From: Simmondsia chinensis
Lineage: Eukaryota; Streptophyta; Magnoliopsida; Caryophyllales; Simmondsiaceae
Length of the DNA: 64,000 nucleotides
Direction: 5' to 3'
Assembly: GCA_018398585.1 (NCBI GenBank)
Contig: JAGTTD010000015.1
Coordinates: 28,415,478-28,479,477 of the forward strand
Notes under the pieces: generated by a model
What the model saw: only the letters and a program-made list of their open reading frames with translations
Told to the model about the DNA's origin: nothing
Database searches by the model: none
Shown here: piece after piece, positions 53,869 through 64,000 of the stretch
How the letters are laid out: every line of letters begins with the position of its first letter
Position numbering within the stretch: position 1 is the stretch's first letter
Translations under genes and position numbers: made by a program

Positions 53869-55113
53869 CTAAAATTCTGGGTATTTGAGTTGCAAGTCAT
53901 AGAGAAATTCCCACGAAGTGTCTTCCCTTAGTAAATTTTGCCATTTGACTAGGACTTTAGTAGCTGCTCTGTTGTTGCGATTTACCATCTTCCTCTCTAA
54001 AATCAGTTCAGGTACCTTCGGTGGCGGGGCTTCAATGTCATCAGGCATATGGTCAACCTCGGTAGGTGGGGGTCCATGATGAATTTTCAGCTGGGACACA
54101 TGGAATACATCGTGTATTTTTCCTGAATTTGGGAGCTCGAGTCTGTAGGCAACCTTACCAACTGCAGCGAGGACTATGTAAGGACCATAATACTTAGGTG
54201 AGAGCTTATTGGAGCTTCTATGAGCCACCGAGATTTGCCTATAGGGGTTTAGTTTAAGATACACCCAATCGCCTGGCTTGAAAGAACGATTTGATCTCTT
54301 CTTATCAGCAAACTGCCTCATACGGTTTTGCGCTCGAGCCAGATGATACTTGACTACCTGCAGAGCTTGTTCCTGGTGCTGAAGGCTTCTGTCAACAGCC
54401 TCAATGTGTGTTTCTCCCGGTAAGTAGGGAATGTGCAATAGAGGTGGTTGGCCATACACCACTTCATATGGTGTCTGTTGATGGGAGGAGCGCCATGTTG
54501 TATTGTACCACCATTCAGCAAGTGGTAACCATTTGGACCAGTGATTGGGTTGTGAGCTGCACATACATCGAAGATATGTCTCTAAGCCCCGATTTACCAC
54601 TTCGGTTTGACCATCAGATTGAGGATGGTAAGCCATGGATAGGTGAAGGTCTACCCCTTGGATGGAGAACAATGCTTGCCAAAAGGCGCTTTGGAAGATG
54701 GCATCTCGATCACTTATAATAGAATGGGGTAACCCATGGAGTTTGTACACCTGGTCCATGAATACTTGAGCAACGGTAAGGGCTGAATATGGGTGAGATA
54801 AAGATAAGAAGTGGGCTGCCTTGCTCAAACAATCCACCACTACGAAGATGACATCCTTACCATGAGATCTTGGGAGGCCCTCTATGAAATCCATAGAGAT
54901 ATCGGTCCACACAGTCTGAGGAATGGGTAATGGTTGCAATAACCCAGCAGAAGCCACGGTGTCTGACTTACACGCTTGATAGATTGGACATTTCCTCACG
55001 AATTCAGTTATATCTCTGGACATGCCCCTCCAAAAGAAAAGGGATTTCACCCTTTGGAGTGTAGCATCCCTACCGGAATGCCCACCACTAGAAGAAGAGT
55101 GTAACCACTGCAT
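53869..55113 (-). pseudogene. Chromovirus Pol, C-terminal part: integrase and chromodomain-like end
   Basis: 414 codons in the same frame as the upstream ORF, split from it by a TAA at 55119-55117. Integrase zinc-binding region (GGHSGRDATL; RKCPIYQACKSD) has Tyr (54981-54979) where the HHCC finger normally has its last Cys. Catalytic core D, D, E are present (WTDISMDF; IISDRDAIF; SDGQTEVVNR). A GPY/F-like segment (KLSPKYYGPYIV) precedes a chromodomain-like end (KMVNRNNRAATKVLVKW; TSWEFLYDLQ), typical of Reina-type chromoviruses, which target heterochromatin. Confidence 0.92.
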
Positions 55114-55116
55114 TAT

Positions 55117-57639
55117 TTAGTGTTTAAGATCTGCATTATTACTGATAACCAGCTTGCCCTTCCTCTTGAGTTGTTCTGAAGCCCAACTATACTTCTGATG
55201 CTGTTGAGAACCACTGGAAAGGGCTGTTATGATGCGCTGCAGGTCTGGGTCTGTCTGCCACCCGAGTTGAATCATAACAAAGAGATTGTTGTCCACAGAT
55301 GAGAGGAGATGGCATGTTATTTGTTGGCTAGTTATCCTTGACAAAGCATCAGCCACGACATTCTCCTTGCCTTTCTTGTACTCGATCACATAGCTGAATC
55401 CCATCAACTTTGCTAACCAAAGTCGTTGGAAGTGTGTGCTAACCTTTCGCTCCATAAGGAATTTCAGACTTTTTTGGTCTATTTTTATAATGAAGGTGTT
55501 ATTCATGAGGCATTGATGCCATTTCTGCACAGCTGCAACCAAGGCCATGAGTTCTCTTTCGTATACTGATAACACTTGCTGTCGAGGACTCAAATTTTTG
55601 CTGAAATAAGCAATAGGATGGGCCTTCTGTAGTAAAACAACCCCTATACCTTGCCCACTTGCATCTGATTCAATCTCAAATGGTAATGAGAAATCTGGTA
55701 GTGCTAAAACAGGAGCTGATGTTACTGAACTCTTCAGCAGAACGAAGGCTTGCTGGGCAACTGTGGACCATACCAGTCTGTCTCTTCCAGTAAGTGCAGT
55801 CAATGGTTTAGCTATGACACCATAATTCTTGATAAATCTTCTGTAATAACCCGCAAGACCCAAGAATCCCCTTAATTGCTTCACAGTTTTTGGTTCTGGC
55901 CAATCATGAACAGCAGCTATTTTGTGAGGATCGGTTGCTACCCTTCCCTCAAAGATGATATGGCCTAAGTATTCTATCTTGGACGATGCAAATGAGCACT
56001 TGCTCCTCTTAACAAAGAGATGATTCTGTTGCAGCACCTTGAAGATAGTGTGAAGGTGCTGTAAATGGTCACATAATCCCTTGCTATATACTAGAATGTC
56101 ATAAAAAAAAACCAATACAAATTTTCTGAGATAAGGGCCGAAAATTGAATTCATGAGGGCTTGAAAAGTTGAGGGAGCATTAGTGAGCCCAAAGGGCATC
56201 ACTAAAAATTCAAAATGCCCAAAATGAGTTTTAAAAGCAGTTTTTTGAACATCTTCTTCTTGCATTCGAATCTGATAATACCCCGATCGTAAATCAAGCT
56301 TAGTGAAGAGCCTTGCGCCTCCCAGTTCATCAAACAGTTCTTCTACTAACGGTATGGGGAATTTATCTTTAATCGTGGCACTGTTTAGGTCTCTGTAGTC
56401 CACGCACATCCTCCACCCCCCATCCTTTTTGCGCACCATGACAATGGCTGAGGCAAAAGGGCTGGAACTGTGTTGAATATACCCTTTGTGCAGCAGCTCT
56501 TGTATCATTTCTTCCATGACGTCCTTCTGTAAAGCTGGGTAACGGCATGACCTCTTGTTAATGGGCTGATTGCCTTCTTTCAAGTTGATATTGTGATCAA
56601 AGGAGCCCCTTCGAGGTGGTAATTGTTGGGGATCTTCAAATAAGTCTGCATACTGCTCTAGGAGAGTGGAAAGCTCGCAGGGTAAAGTGTGCTGCTGGGG
56701 ATTATCCAAGCTCAGACTCAGTGCAGATGGACCTGTACTTGCTGCTCTGAAATCCTCAGAATGTATCTGCAATAGAGCAATGATAGGAGTGATCGCCAGG
56801 GCCTTGGATAGAGCCTTAACACCTACTAATTTGCAACATACAGAAGTCTCCCCTAGCAGCTGTCTTGCTGCCCCTTCATATGTATATGACATAGTAAGAT
56901 TTTTAAAGTCACACTTGATCTCTCCTAAGGTGGAGAGCCACTCAATACCCAATACCATATCGCAACCCCCTAAGGGAATGAGCAAAAAATTGGAAGTGTA
57001 AGAAGTTCCCTGCATTTTCCAGGTGAGATCTGCACACTGATGCTTGTACTGCAAGTTGCTGCCATCTACTACTGATACAGCTACTGAAGGGATCGAAATC
57101 AGGGAACATTGCAACTTATGAGCCAAAGACACATCTATAAAATTATGGGTGGATCCTGAATCCACCAAAATGTGAATGGCTTTGCTCTTGATTGCGCCAG
57201 TGACCCACAATGTTTGGAAGGTGGAAGCACCAGACAGGGCATGTAACGAAATTTGTGTTGTTTGTTCTTCATTTGCAACAATTACTTTGTCGATCTCATC
57301 ATTTGGTGGCTCTTCCTCATCTAACCCATCCTCTGCTGCAATTACAATTAGCTGAGGACTTCTATTTTTACACTTATGGCCCACCTCGAATTTTTCATCA
57401 CAAAAATAACATAACCCCCTTGCTCTCCTATCCTGCATCTCACTTCTAGTCATGGTTTTTTGTGTTCTAAAGGAATTTGGGTTATTTTGAGTTGGGAAAT
57501 TGGATCTGGTGGTGTTGGATCTATAAGGGTTTATGGTTGATTTTTGTGTATTGGGAGTGGGAAGTAAATGTACTTTGGAATACTTAAGTTGCTTCGATAG
57601 CGCTTCAAACTTTGATTCAACCCACTTGGCTAGACACAC
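55117..57639 (-). pseudogene. Chromovirus Gag end, protease, RT and RNase H
   Basis: 840 codons continuing the gag frame after the TAA at 57747-57745. Zinc-knuckle-like CYFCDEKFEVGHKC, protease with ILVDSGSTHNFID, RT with VDYRDLNSATIKDKFPIP and MPFGLTNAPSTFQ, and RNase H (SDASGQGIGVVL; VYERELMALVAAVQKW). The RT catalytic pair is FYDILVYS: the first Asp of the usual DD is replaced by Tyr (codon 56103-56101), which should abolish polymerase activity. Ends at a TAA (55119-55117) just before the integrase. Confidence 0.93.
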
Positions 57640-57744
57640 CGCATGGGGAAGGATGGCTGGTTGGGCATACCTTACTTCTAGAGCAATGCCTTCTCTTAAA
57701 CCAGCTAGGAAACAACTGATAAGTTGGGTTTCATTGAGATCTGA

Positions 57745-58398
57745 TTACACTGCAACAGCGTCGAACTTACCTGCATAATCTGCCACGGTTCCCTGCTGTC
57801 TTAGGCTAACTAATTCAGACACCGGATCCTCAAATGCATTGCCAAACCTCATTCTCAAGGCTCCACAGTATTCATTCCAGCTCGGTAAGGGTATATTACC
57901 CCTTGAGAGCAAGTATTTTCTATGCCATTGAAGAGCTAGGCCCCTCATGTGAACCGAGGCTAACCTAACTTTCTCCCGCTCAACCGTTTGATCAATGGTG
58001 AAGAATTGCTCACAAGTGAACATCCAACCATTAACATCTCCATGAAAAGTAGGAAATTCTACCTTAGACAATCGAGTAGCACAAGAATTGTTACTCATAG
58101 GAGTGAGCTGTGCTGCATTCTGTGCCAATACTAGGCTTTGTTCTCCTCCAGTTGCAACTGGTCCTGTGGATGAAGATCCTCCCATGTTCGTTCCTACTCT
58201 TCCTTCAACCGGGGCCAATCGCGTTGCTAAAGCCTCCAAAGCATCTCTTATGCCAAGCAGTACAGATCGGTTTTCTTCTTGAGCCTTGTCCTGTTTTTCT
58301 GAATTAAATTTGAGCTGTTCGATTAGGACATCTTGCTTCCCTATCATTGATTCTTCGATCCTCCTTAGCTCAGCCATAGACCTTGTGTTATCCGCCAT
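57745..58398 (-). pseudogene. Chromovirus Gag, N-terminal part
   Basis: 217 codons from MADNTRSM. A coiled-coil-like start is followed by a Gag domain (FHGDVNGWMFTCEQFF; WNEYCGALRMRFGNAFEDP; LRQQGTVADYAGKF). A TAA at 57747-57745 interrupts the frame; the following 35 codons and the pol ORF continue in the same frame, so this is a simple nonsense mutation. Confidence 0.92.
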
Positions 58399-58429
58399 TG
58401 ATGAGTTTTTCCCAATCGAGAGGACCGTA

Positions 58430-58442
58430 GCTCTGATACCAA
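58430..58442 (-). other. Chromovirus primer binding site
   Basis: On the minus strand TTGGTATCAGAGC directly follows the 5' LTR, complementary to the 3' end of initiator methionine tRNA. Confidence 0.92.
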
Positions 58443-58861
58443 TGTTAACCTTATAAATCTAGGTTAAATTTTCAGCTAATTGTCTCAATTTAGAGGTTAA
58501 AGGGAGAAGAGAAGGGAAATTTTGAGGGAGAAGATAAGTTGCATTTCATTCAAGATAGTAACCCTAATTACAACTTAACTATTTATAAAACTCTTCAAAT
58601 GACATGGAAATTGCAAATAAGAAATTACAAATATTGAAAATATCTATAAATATCAGTAACTACTTTTGCCTTGCTGGAATCGTGCCTTTGCTGCTGAAGA
58701 ATCTGCAACTAACCTCATTTTTGTTGCAGGTCACGTGACTGGCGCATGACCGCCATTCAAAAAGAAGTTACCCGCCACTCCACCTAACCGCCTTTCCCGC
58801 CAAATCGACTTTTACTTAAAATTCAGCAATTCTGCCTCTTCTAGCTTGCAATACTGTAACA
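58443..58861 (-). repeat. 5' LTR of the chromovirus (419 bp)
   Basis: TGTTAACC to TGTAACA on the plus strand; about 2% different from the 3' LTR. Confidence 0.95.
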
Positions 58862-58866
58862 ATGTC

Positions 58867-59070
58867 CTTCAGAAATTCTTTAAGTTCTCGCTTTGCGTGC
58901 TCGTTCCTCCTGTACTTCATTGCTTTTCGGCCCCTCTTAGATGAGAAAACATTAGACACTTGTTGTTTTGCCACCAAATTAACCCTCTTCTCACCCGTTT
59001 TACTTGATTCCTCCATATGTGTCACTGGATTAATTTGAATACATTCATGTTTGGACAGTTTTGGTTAAAG
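58867..59070 (-). pseudogene. LINE ORF1 C-terminal remnant (part upstream of the chromovirus)
   Basis: Minus-strand frame open from about 59070, with MEESSKTGEKRVNLV (from 59016) through KRELKEFLKDI, reaching the chromovirus target duplication. Basic and Lys/Arg-rich like LINE ORF1 tails. It continues in frame at 53415 on the other side of the insertion. Confidence 0.5.
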
Positions 59071-59244
59071 TGAGTCATATGACGTAAAATTATGATAGAA
59101 ACTATTTGTTCTTTCATACAAATTTTTTTTTCCTTTTTTTTCATGAGAGATAGTCAATTTCCCTTTATGGGAGAAAATTATTTTTCAATATGTTTGGTTT
59201 TATGTTAAAAATACGAGAGTAACTTTTAATGATGTAATGGTTAG

Positions 59245-59812
59245 GCTGCATTTGATTCAACTTTTTAACAGTTTAAAGATGTGAAAAAGTTTCTTTTGAC
59301 CGCAAGGTTTGCATTTGGTTGGCATATTAAAGATCTTTTTATACCTTTTTTACAGCTTGAATAGAAAGATGAAAAGACTGTTTTATAACTAAACAGAAAA
59401 AGATGCAAAATTGGATCTTTTTCACAACTTATTTCAGATAAATGCTTTAAAAATATTATATTAACATTAAATCTTCACTACCATGACCTACTTTTACTTG
59501 TTATCACAACTCCCACAGACCACCACACCTTTTATGGTCATGGGTCACTACACTCACCACTTTTCACTACCATGACCAACTATTATCATAATTCTCTCTT
59601 ACCTACTATAATTAGATAATTTATATTATTAAGTCATTTTTTGTGATTATAGTAGATAAGTTACTTTTTTAACTTGTATTGAAAAGCTTTGTTTTGTTAA
59701 AAAGATTGTTATGCACTGCACAACTAAATACCTCACTGAAAAAAAATATAGATCTTAAATGGGCAGATCTTATTGAAACAAATAAGCTCAAATAAGCTAA
59801 ACCAAACACACC
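59245..59812. repeat. hAT-like MITE
   Basis: TAGGCTGCATTTGATTCAAC at the left and CTAAACCAAACACACCCTTA at the right are near reverse complements. Possible TAATGG-type duplication outside. Non-coding. Confidence 0.45.
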
Positions 59813-60690
59813 CTTAATGGGGTAAGCATTATCCCATGAAAAATTTTTCTTTTCGTCTTCTTTGATTGTGCAACTTTTAAAGGAGTAGTCACCAATGAAT
59901 CTTTCTTTATGTTTGGTTTCAGTATAATAGAACTTCTTTTATCTTTTATATAGAACTTTATTTTATATATTATTTTTTATTTTTTTTACTTCAATTAAAA
60001 AAAAATGATACTTTAAATGTTAGGAAAAATATTTAAAAAAAGAATCTGAAAATCTCTCCTATAAAATTGACGACCTATTCTCACCGATGCCACTTTCGTT
60101 GTTGTAGATCTCTCCTGCCTTCCATTTGTTTTTTAATTATTTAAGTACTTTTAGGTAATTTTAGATTTTTTTAATATTTAAAATATTTTATGAATATTTT
60201 TGTAAATATACAACATAACTTTATACTATATAATATATTTATATATTTAAATATTACACATATTTTCTTAAATATTTTAAAACATTTTATTAAATATTTA
60301 TACTTGTTTCCAAAATATAAATTTTTTTTAAGAATATTAAATATTTTTCTAATATTTAAAATTTTTAAAATATATAAATTATTTTTATATAATCTCTAAA
60401 ATCCTCCAAGCCAAGAATCATTGAGAAATTTGTTTTTCTTCCCTTATTATGGTCATTGCACTAGAAGAGGGTATAGTACAAAACCTCGTTTCGGGGTAAG
60501 CTTTTTCATTTTGTAAAATTCAGTGCTAAACCAAACAAGGTTAAAGGGGTATAATTGTTATCCCTGTAATCATTAACTCCTCTTAACCCCGTACTAAACA
60601 TGACCTAAATAGTATAATTGTTATGAATTTACAGGAAAATAAAATAAGTTTTCCGTCTAGTTACACAAAGCTTATATATAATAATTAGAG
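59813..60690. other. Very AT-rich intergenic DNA
   Basis: Includes a 200-bp block at 60180-60390 of nearly pure A/T/TTTA words. No gene, RNA or repeat boundary assigned. Confidence 0.4.
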
Positions 60691-60691
60691 C

Positions 60692-60812
60692 TTAATGGGC
60701 TAGCTTAATGATTGAAATCCTCGCCTCTCTTCGACTAAGTTAGAAGATCGAAACTTATCAATCTTCCTTTCCTAATAAATTGTCTCTGTTTTTGGAAAAA
60801 AAAAAAAAACTA
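60692..60812 (+). mobile_element. Possible tRNA-derived SINE with A-run
   Basis: TAGCTTAATGATTG (A-box-like) and GAAGATCGAAACTTATC (B-box-like) about 45 bp apart, followed by CTAATAAATTGTCTCTG and a 14-base A-run. Confidence 0.4.
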
Positions 60813-61516
60813 TAATTTTTGTACCGATCTATATACACAGATATATGCAGAGTACAATACTTAAAATTTTCTTAACTTTTTACATGTGTAAGAAAAGGTT
60901 TTAAGAGTTTTTTTTTTTTTTTTTTTGATTTTATCAGAAGGGTTTTAAGAGTCTTTCTTAATAAATGAGCCACTTGGATATTTATTGACACTAAATAATA
61001 TCTGCTAGTTAATTGAAATTTATCGCATAACTGTCATTTAGGAACAAGTTTAAAATTTTATCACCTTAGTCTAACATATTGAAATTCATAGAAATCTTGT
61101 TACAATCCAACAAATTTTCTATAAGAATATTGATTTGACAAGTTGGTACGATAATTAGGTTTTGAGTAGAAATTCATCAAGTTACAGTAAAATTCAATAA
61201 TTTTTGGTGAAAAGTATGTATATTTTTATTAAAATCATGTACTAAGTGAGCATTTTCGAAACAAAATAAAATGTTTGCGTAATCAAGAAAAATATAATGA
61301 CACAAATGTTGATATTTCATTTTCTACCACAAAAAAGAAATAAAATGGTAACAATGCACTTGCATTAAATGATGTAATATTTATCTTAGAAAATAAAATC
61401 ATTCAACCTAAAATATAAAACATAGAAATAATATTGATCATTTAATGTTTATTAACCTTGCCCATTCACTAATTTGTAAACATTAAAGTATCATATTATA
61501 TATATTGAAATATCAA
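60813..61516. other. AT-rich intergenic DNA
   Basis: Contains a 20-base T-run near 60910 and a GTTTTAAGAGT duplication around it. No gene seen. Confidence 0.35.
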
Positions 61517-61651
61517 CAACAACAACAGTCCTAGTGTCACGAAGGTTCCCGCAAAAGCGGGGTTTGGGGGGTGGATGTATGTAGCCTTCCCCCTTTAGGG
61601 TGCCACCTTAAAGAGAGGCTGTTTCCGAGGACACCCAATCTAAACAACGTA
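61517..61651 (-). mobile_element. RTE/SINE tail copy (135 bp) with near-perfect target duplication
   Basis: TTGAAATATCAA (61505-61516) and TTAAAATATCAA (61652-61663) flank it. (CAA)n, CCTAGTGTCACGAAGG, GGTTTGGGGGGTGGATGTA, GAGAGGCTGTTTCCGAGGAC on the plus strand. Confidence 0.8.
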
Positions 61652-61694
61652 TTAAAATATCAAAATACCTATATAATAAAAAGACAGGCTTAAG

Positions 61695-61898
61695 AGTTAG
61701 GATCATAAACGAGTTGAGTAAAGGTAAACATTAACTTATTCGATCTCGAGTTGGGTTTTAGCCAAGCCTGTGAAAGAAAGATTTTGGAAGCATACTCAAT
61801 AGGGTTGCTAAGATAGTATATATAACAATAGTAAGAAGTACAAAAGTACAATAATTCCCTTAGGCAGATAGCCATGAATAATATATAATATTCTAATA
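61695..61898 (-). repeat. 3' LTR of the Copia element (about 204 bp)
   Basis: In element sense it starts TATTAGAATATT (TG mutated to TA) right after the purine tract AATTGAGGGGACG, carries TATATATAC as TATA box and ends ATCCTAAC near 61695. The 3' edge is approximate. Confidence 0.6.
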
Positions 61899-64000
61899 CG
61901 TCCCCTCAATTTGAACCCGGGGGGGGGGGGGGGGGGGGACCAACGTGCAGATTGGCTTTGTGGAAGCGGAGGCGATCAGTAGCCAGCCCTTTTGTGAAAA
62001 TATCAGCAGCCTGTTTGGTAGTAGGCATGTATCAAACCTGAATATCACCCTTAACTACCTTGTCACGCACATAGTGAAAATCCACATCGACATGTTTGCT
62101 GCGATCATTGGAAATGGGATTCGCAACCAAGTATGTAGCAGAGACATTATCACAATAAATAAGGATGGGACCAGAGTGGCGTAACCCAAGGTCACGCATG
62201 AGGTAGCGAATCCAGTCACACTCAGCAACGAGCTTAGCCACAACTCGATACTCTGACTCAGTGGTAGACTTAGCAACCGTTGGTTACTTTTTAGCACGCC
62301 AAGAGATGAGGTTCGGACCAAGAAATAGAGCAAACCCAATGGTAGAGCGGCAAGTGTCAGGGCACTCCCCACTCAGCATCAGCATCGGCGGTGATTGAGG
62401 TGCAAGATCCAGGGGTGATGGTGAGGCCATGATCAGGAGTGGACTTAAGGTATCGTAGGATGCGTTTCACCATTTGCCAATGGAAAGTCGTCGGAGCATG
62501 CATGTATTGAGACGCACGGTTAACTGCAAAGTAGATATCAAGTCGAGTCATAGTGAGGTACTGAAGTGCACCAACAACACTGCGAAAAGCTGTAGGATCA
62601 ACGAGGGGATCACCATCCGTCTTGGAAGGTTGGGCCTGGGCAGGTATGGGGGTCTGGACAGGTTTTGCTTCAAGCATGTCATGTTTTTCTAGGAGGTCCA
62701 TACTTATGTTGGGATAAAAACAAACCATGTCAGGAGCGATAAGCTTCAATACCAAGAAAGTAGTGAAGCGGACCGAGGTCCTTCATGGCAAACTGTGTAG
62801 AGAGGGCGGCGGTGAATTTGGTGAGAAGGTTCAAATTTGATCCAGTTAGTATTATGTCGTCAACATACAGCAAAATGCACACAATGCTGGAAGGTGAACG
62901 GTGAATAAAAAGGGAGGGGTCCGCTCGACTACAATGGAACCCAAGACTGTAAAGGAACGTACTGAATCTGTGAAACCATGCCCGAGGTGCCTATTTCAAA
63001 CCATATAGAGCCTTCCGCATGCGGCATATATGCGTTGGAAATTTGGGGTGAATGAACCCAGGGGGTTGATGCATGTAGACCTCTTCATTTAGAAAACCAT
63101 GTGAAAATGCATTTTTGACATCAAGTTGGCATATGGACCATGCATTGGTAACAGCAAGGCTAAGAATAAACCTGATGGTTGTTGGTTTGACAATCGGGCT
63201 AAATGTTCCAAAATAATCAAGGCCTTCACGGTGATGAAAGCCTTGAGAGACAAGGCGAGCCCTAAAGTGTTCAACAGAGCCATCTGGTTTATACTTAACC
63301 TTATACTTCATGTGCTCCCAACAACATATTAAGTAGGGAAAGGAGGTATAAGGTCCCATGTCTGATTTAAAAGAAGTGCATTAAATTCCTCAGCCATGGC
63401 CTCTTGCCACAGTGGGTTTTTAACAGCTTGAGAAAAACACATGGGTTCGTGAACTACCACAATAGAACTGAGAGAGAGAATATGTTTGGACTTTTGAGAC
63501 GAGTGCACATGGATGACAACCTTGCACAAAAGGGGGCTCCACAGCCCGCACACCCGACATAGGGAACAGATCCTGGGAGCACCCAGGGGACCCACCAGCG
63601 GTCGGGTGTAGGGAGGACCGAGAGAGTGGGTCCGGGGTGGACACGGGGGCCCGCTCTGGCGAGCCAGTCACGGTGGTAGTGGGAAAGGGTGAAGTGGCGT
63701 TGGGAGCACCAGATGCAACCGAAAGTGTGGATGGTGATGGATCATTGGGTGCAACACCCGATGGACTGGGACTGTTCAACATAGGTGAAGAAGCGAGTGA
63801 GGGGCCTCCAACAGAGGGGAGAATGGGAAGGGGGACTTCCACAAGTGAACTACTTGGCGGAGCTGTGCAACTAAAGGCTAGGTCCTGATAAGGAAAAATG
63901 TTTTCAACAAAGTGAACATGACGACTAACATGAACCCGGCCCGTGGTAGGGTCCAGACAGCGATAGCCCTTATATCATGCAGCATACCTGAGGAACACGT
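61899..64000 (-). pseudogene. Copia (Ale/Retrofit-like) pol, 3' half, frameshifted
   Basis: In element sense from the window edge: integrase C-terminal region (GYRCLDPTTGR) with a TGA near 63978, a Ser/Pro-rich linker, RT start (QAVKNPLWQEAMAEEFNALL) and RT body (QLDVKNAFSHGFLNEEVYMH; PPGFIHPKFP; RKALYGLK). Then YVDD (62867-62856), RT end with SVVGALQYLTMTRLDI, and Copia RNase H (CDNVSATYLVANPISNDRSK; HVDVDFHYVRD). Pieces lie in at least four frames, so it is decayed. The last codons sit before a 20-base C-run in element sense and the 3' LTR. Confidence 0.85.
61919..61938. repeat. 20-base G homopolymer
   Basis: A G-run between the end of Copia pol coding and the purine tract. Length may be unreliable in the assembly. 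Confidence 0.9.

Larger units (their letters stand above)
53416..58861 (-). mobile_element. Chromovirus (Ty3/Gypsy, probably Reina-type), structurally complete
   Basis: LTRs at 58861-58443 (5') and 53833-53416 (3'), both TGTTACAG...GGTTAACA in element sense. ATGTC target duplication at 53411-53415 and 58862-58866. The PBS matches initiator tRNA-Met and a purine tract lies before the 3' LTR. I count nine substitutions and one indel between LTRs (about 2.2%), implying a fairly recent insertion. Single-frame gag-pol with two in-frame stops and two damaged key residues. It lies inside a LINE ORF1 remnant. Confidence 0.95.

Noticed and set aside
60190..60399. 69-codon ORF rich in Ile/Phe/Tyr/Asn
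   Set aside because: Near-pure A/T sequence. Composition alone explains the open frame.
1..64000. CRISPR array, bacterial operon or phage system
   Set aside because: Repeats are tandem duplications or transposon arms; no spaced identical repeats with unique spacers. Genes are intron-containing plant genes.

Overview
The window reads as nuclear DNA of a flowering plant, most likely a eudicot. Both host genes have plant-type multi-exon structure with GT..AG introns, the intergenic DNA is AT-rich, and every retroelement lineage present (Athila-like and chromovirus Ty3/Gypsy, Copia, RTE-type and L1-type LINEs, MULE/hAT-like MITEs) is a plant lineage. I cannot name the species.

Layout: (1) 1-10001 holds two related Athila-like elements in inverted orientation. 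A plus-strand copy has lost everything between protease and its 3' end. A minus-strand copy has gag, protease, RT, RNase H and a partial integrase, and is fused at the integrase to the other element's LTR. (2) 10.0-12.6 kb holds LINE and MITE debris. (3) 13185-25100 (+) is a complete five-exon gene for a double-hotdog acyl-CoA thioesterase (437 aa), with introns full of retroposons. (4) 25.1-31.1 kb is MITE-rich intergenic DNA. (5) 31163-38488 (-) is a complete five-exon class I plant formin (1042 aa). (6) 39.1-44.4 kb is AT-rich DNA with a 1.2-kb MULE-type foldback element, a 5S-headed retroposon and another MITE. (7) 44443-48484 is one nest: a short retroposon holds a hAT-like element, which holds a Copia solo LTR, which holds an L1-type LINE derivative with ORF1 only. 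(8) 48.5-52.9 kb holds foldback elements and two more 5S-headed retroposons. (9) 53416-58861 (-) is a structurally complete chromovirus with a 5-bp target duplication and about 2% LTR divergence, killed by two stops and two metal/active-site substitutions; it sits inside an older LINE ORF1 remnant. (10) 61.7-64.0 kb (-) is the 3' half of a decayed Copia element that runs off the window.

The most interesting system is a short retroposon family in which a 5S rRNA-derived head (internal Pol III promoter) is joined to a conserved tail of about 130 bp. The same tail is the 3' end of RTE-type LINE fragments in the same window. One LINE copy with a perfect 14-bp target duplication (16870-17609) runs from RT C-terminal coding sequence straight into the tail and its (TTG)n end. 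Four 5S-tail chimeras lie at 22.4, 40.5, 50.1 and 52.6 kb, two of them with target-site duplications around the whole chimera. This is the expected architecture of a SINE with a Pol III head and a tail borrowed from a partner LINE.

Two other patterns stand out. One LTR carries five copies of a GATCGATC palindrome spaced at 21/21/31/21 bp just upstream of its TATA box. Small tandem triplications also fall on functional edges of the host genes: the thioesterase start codon, one splice donor, one splice acceptor, and the formin leader.
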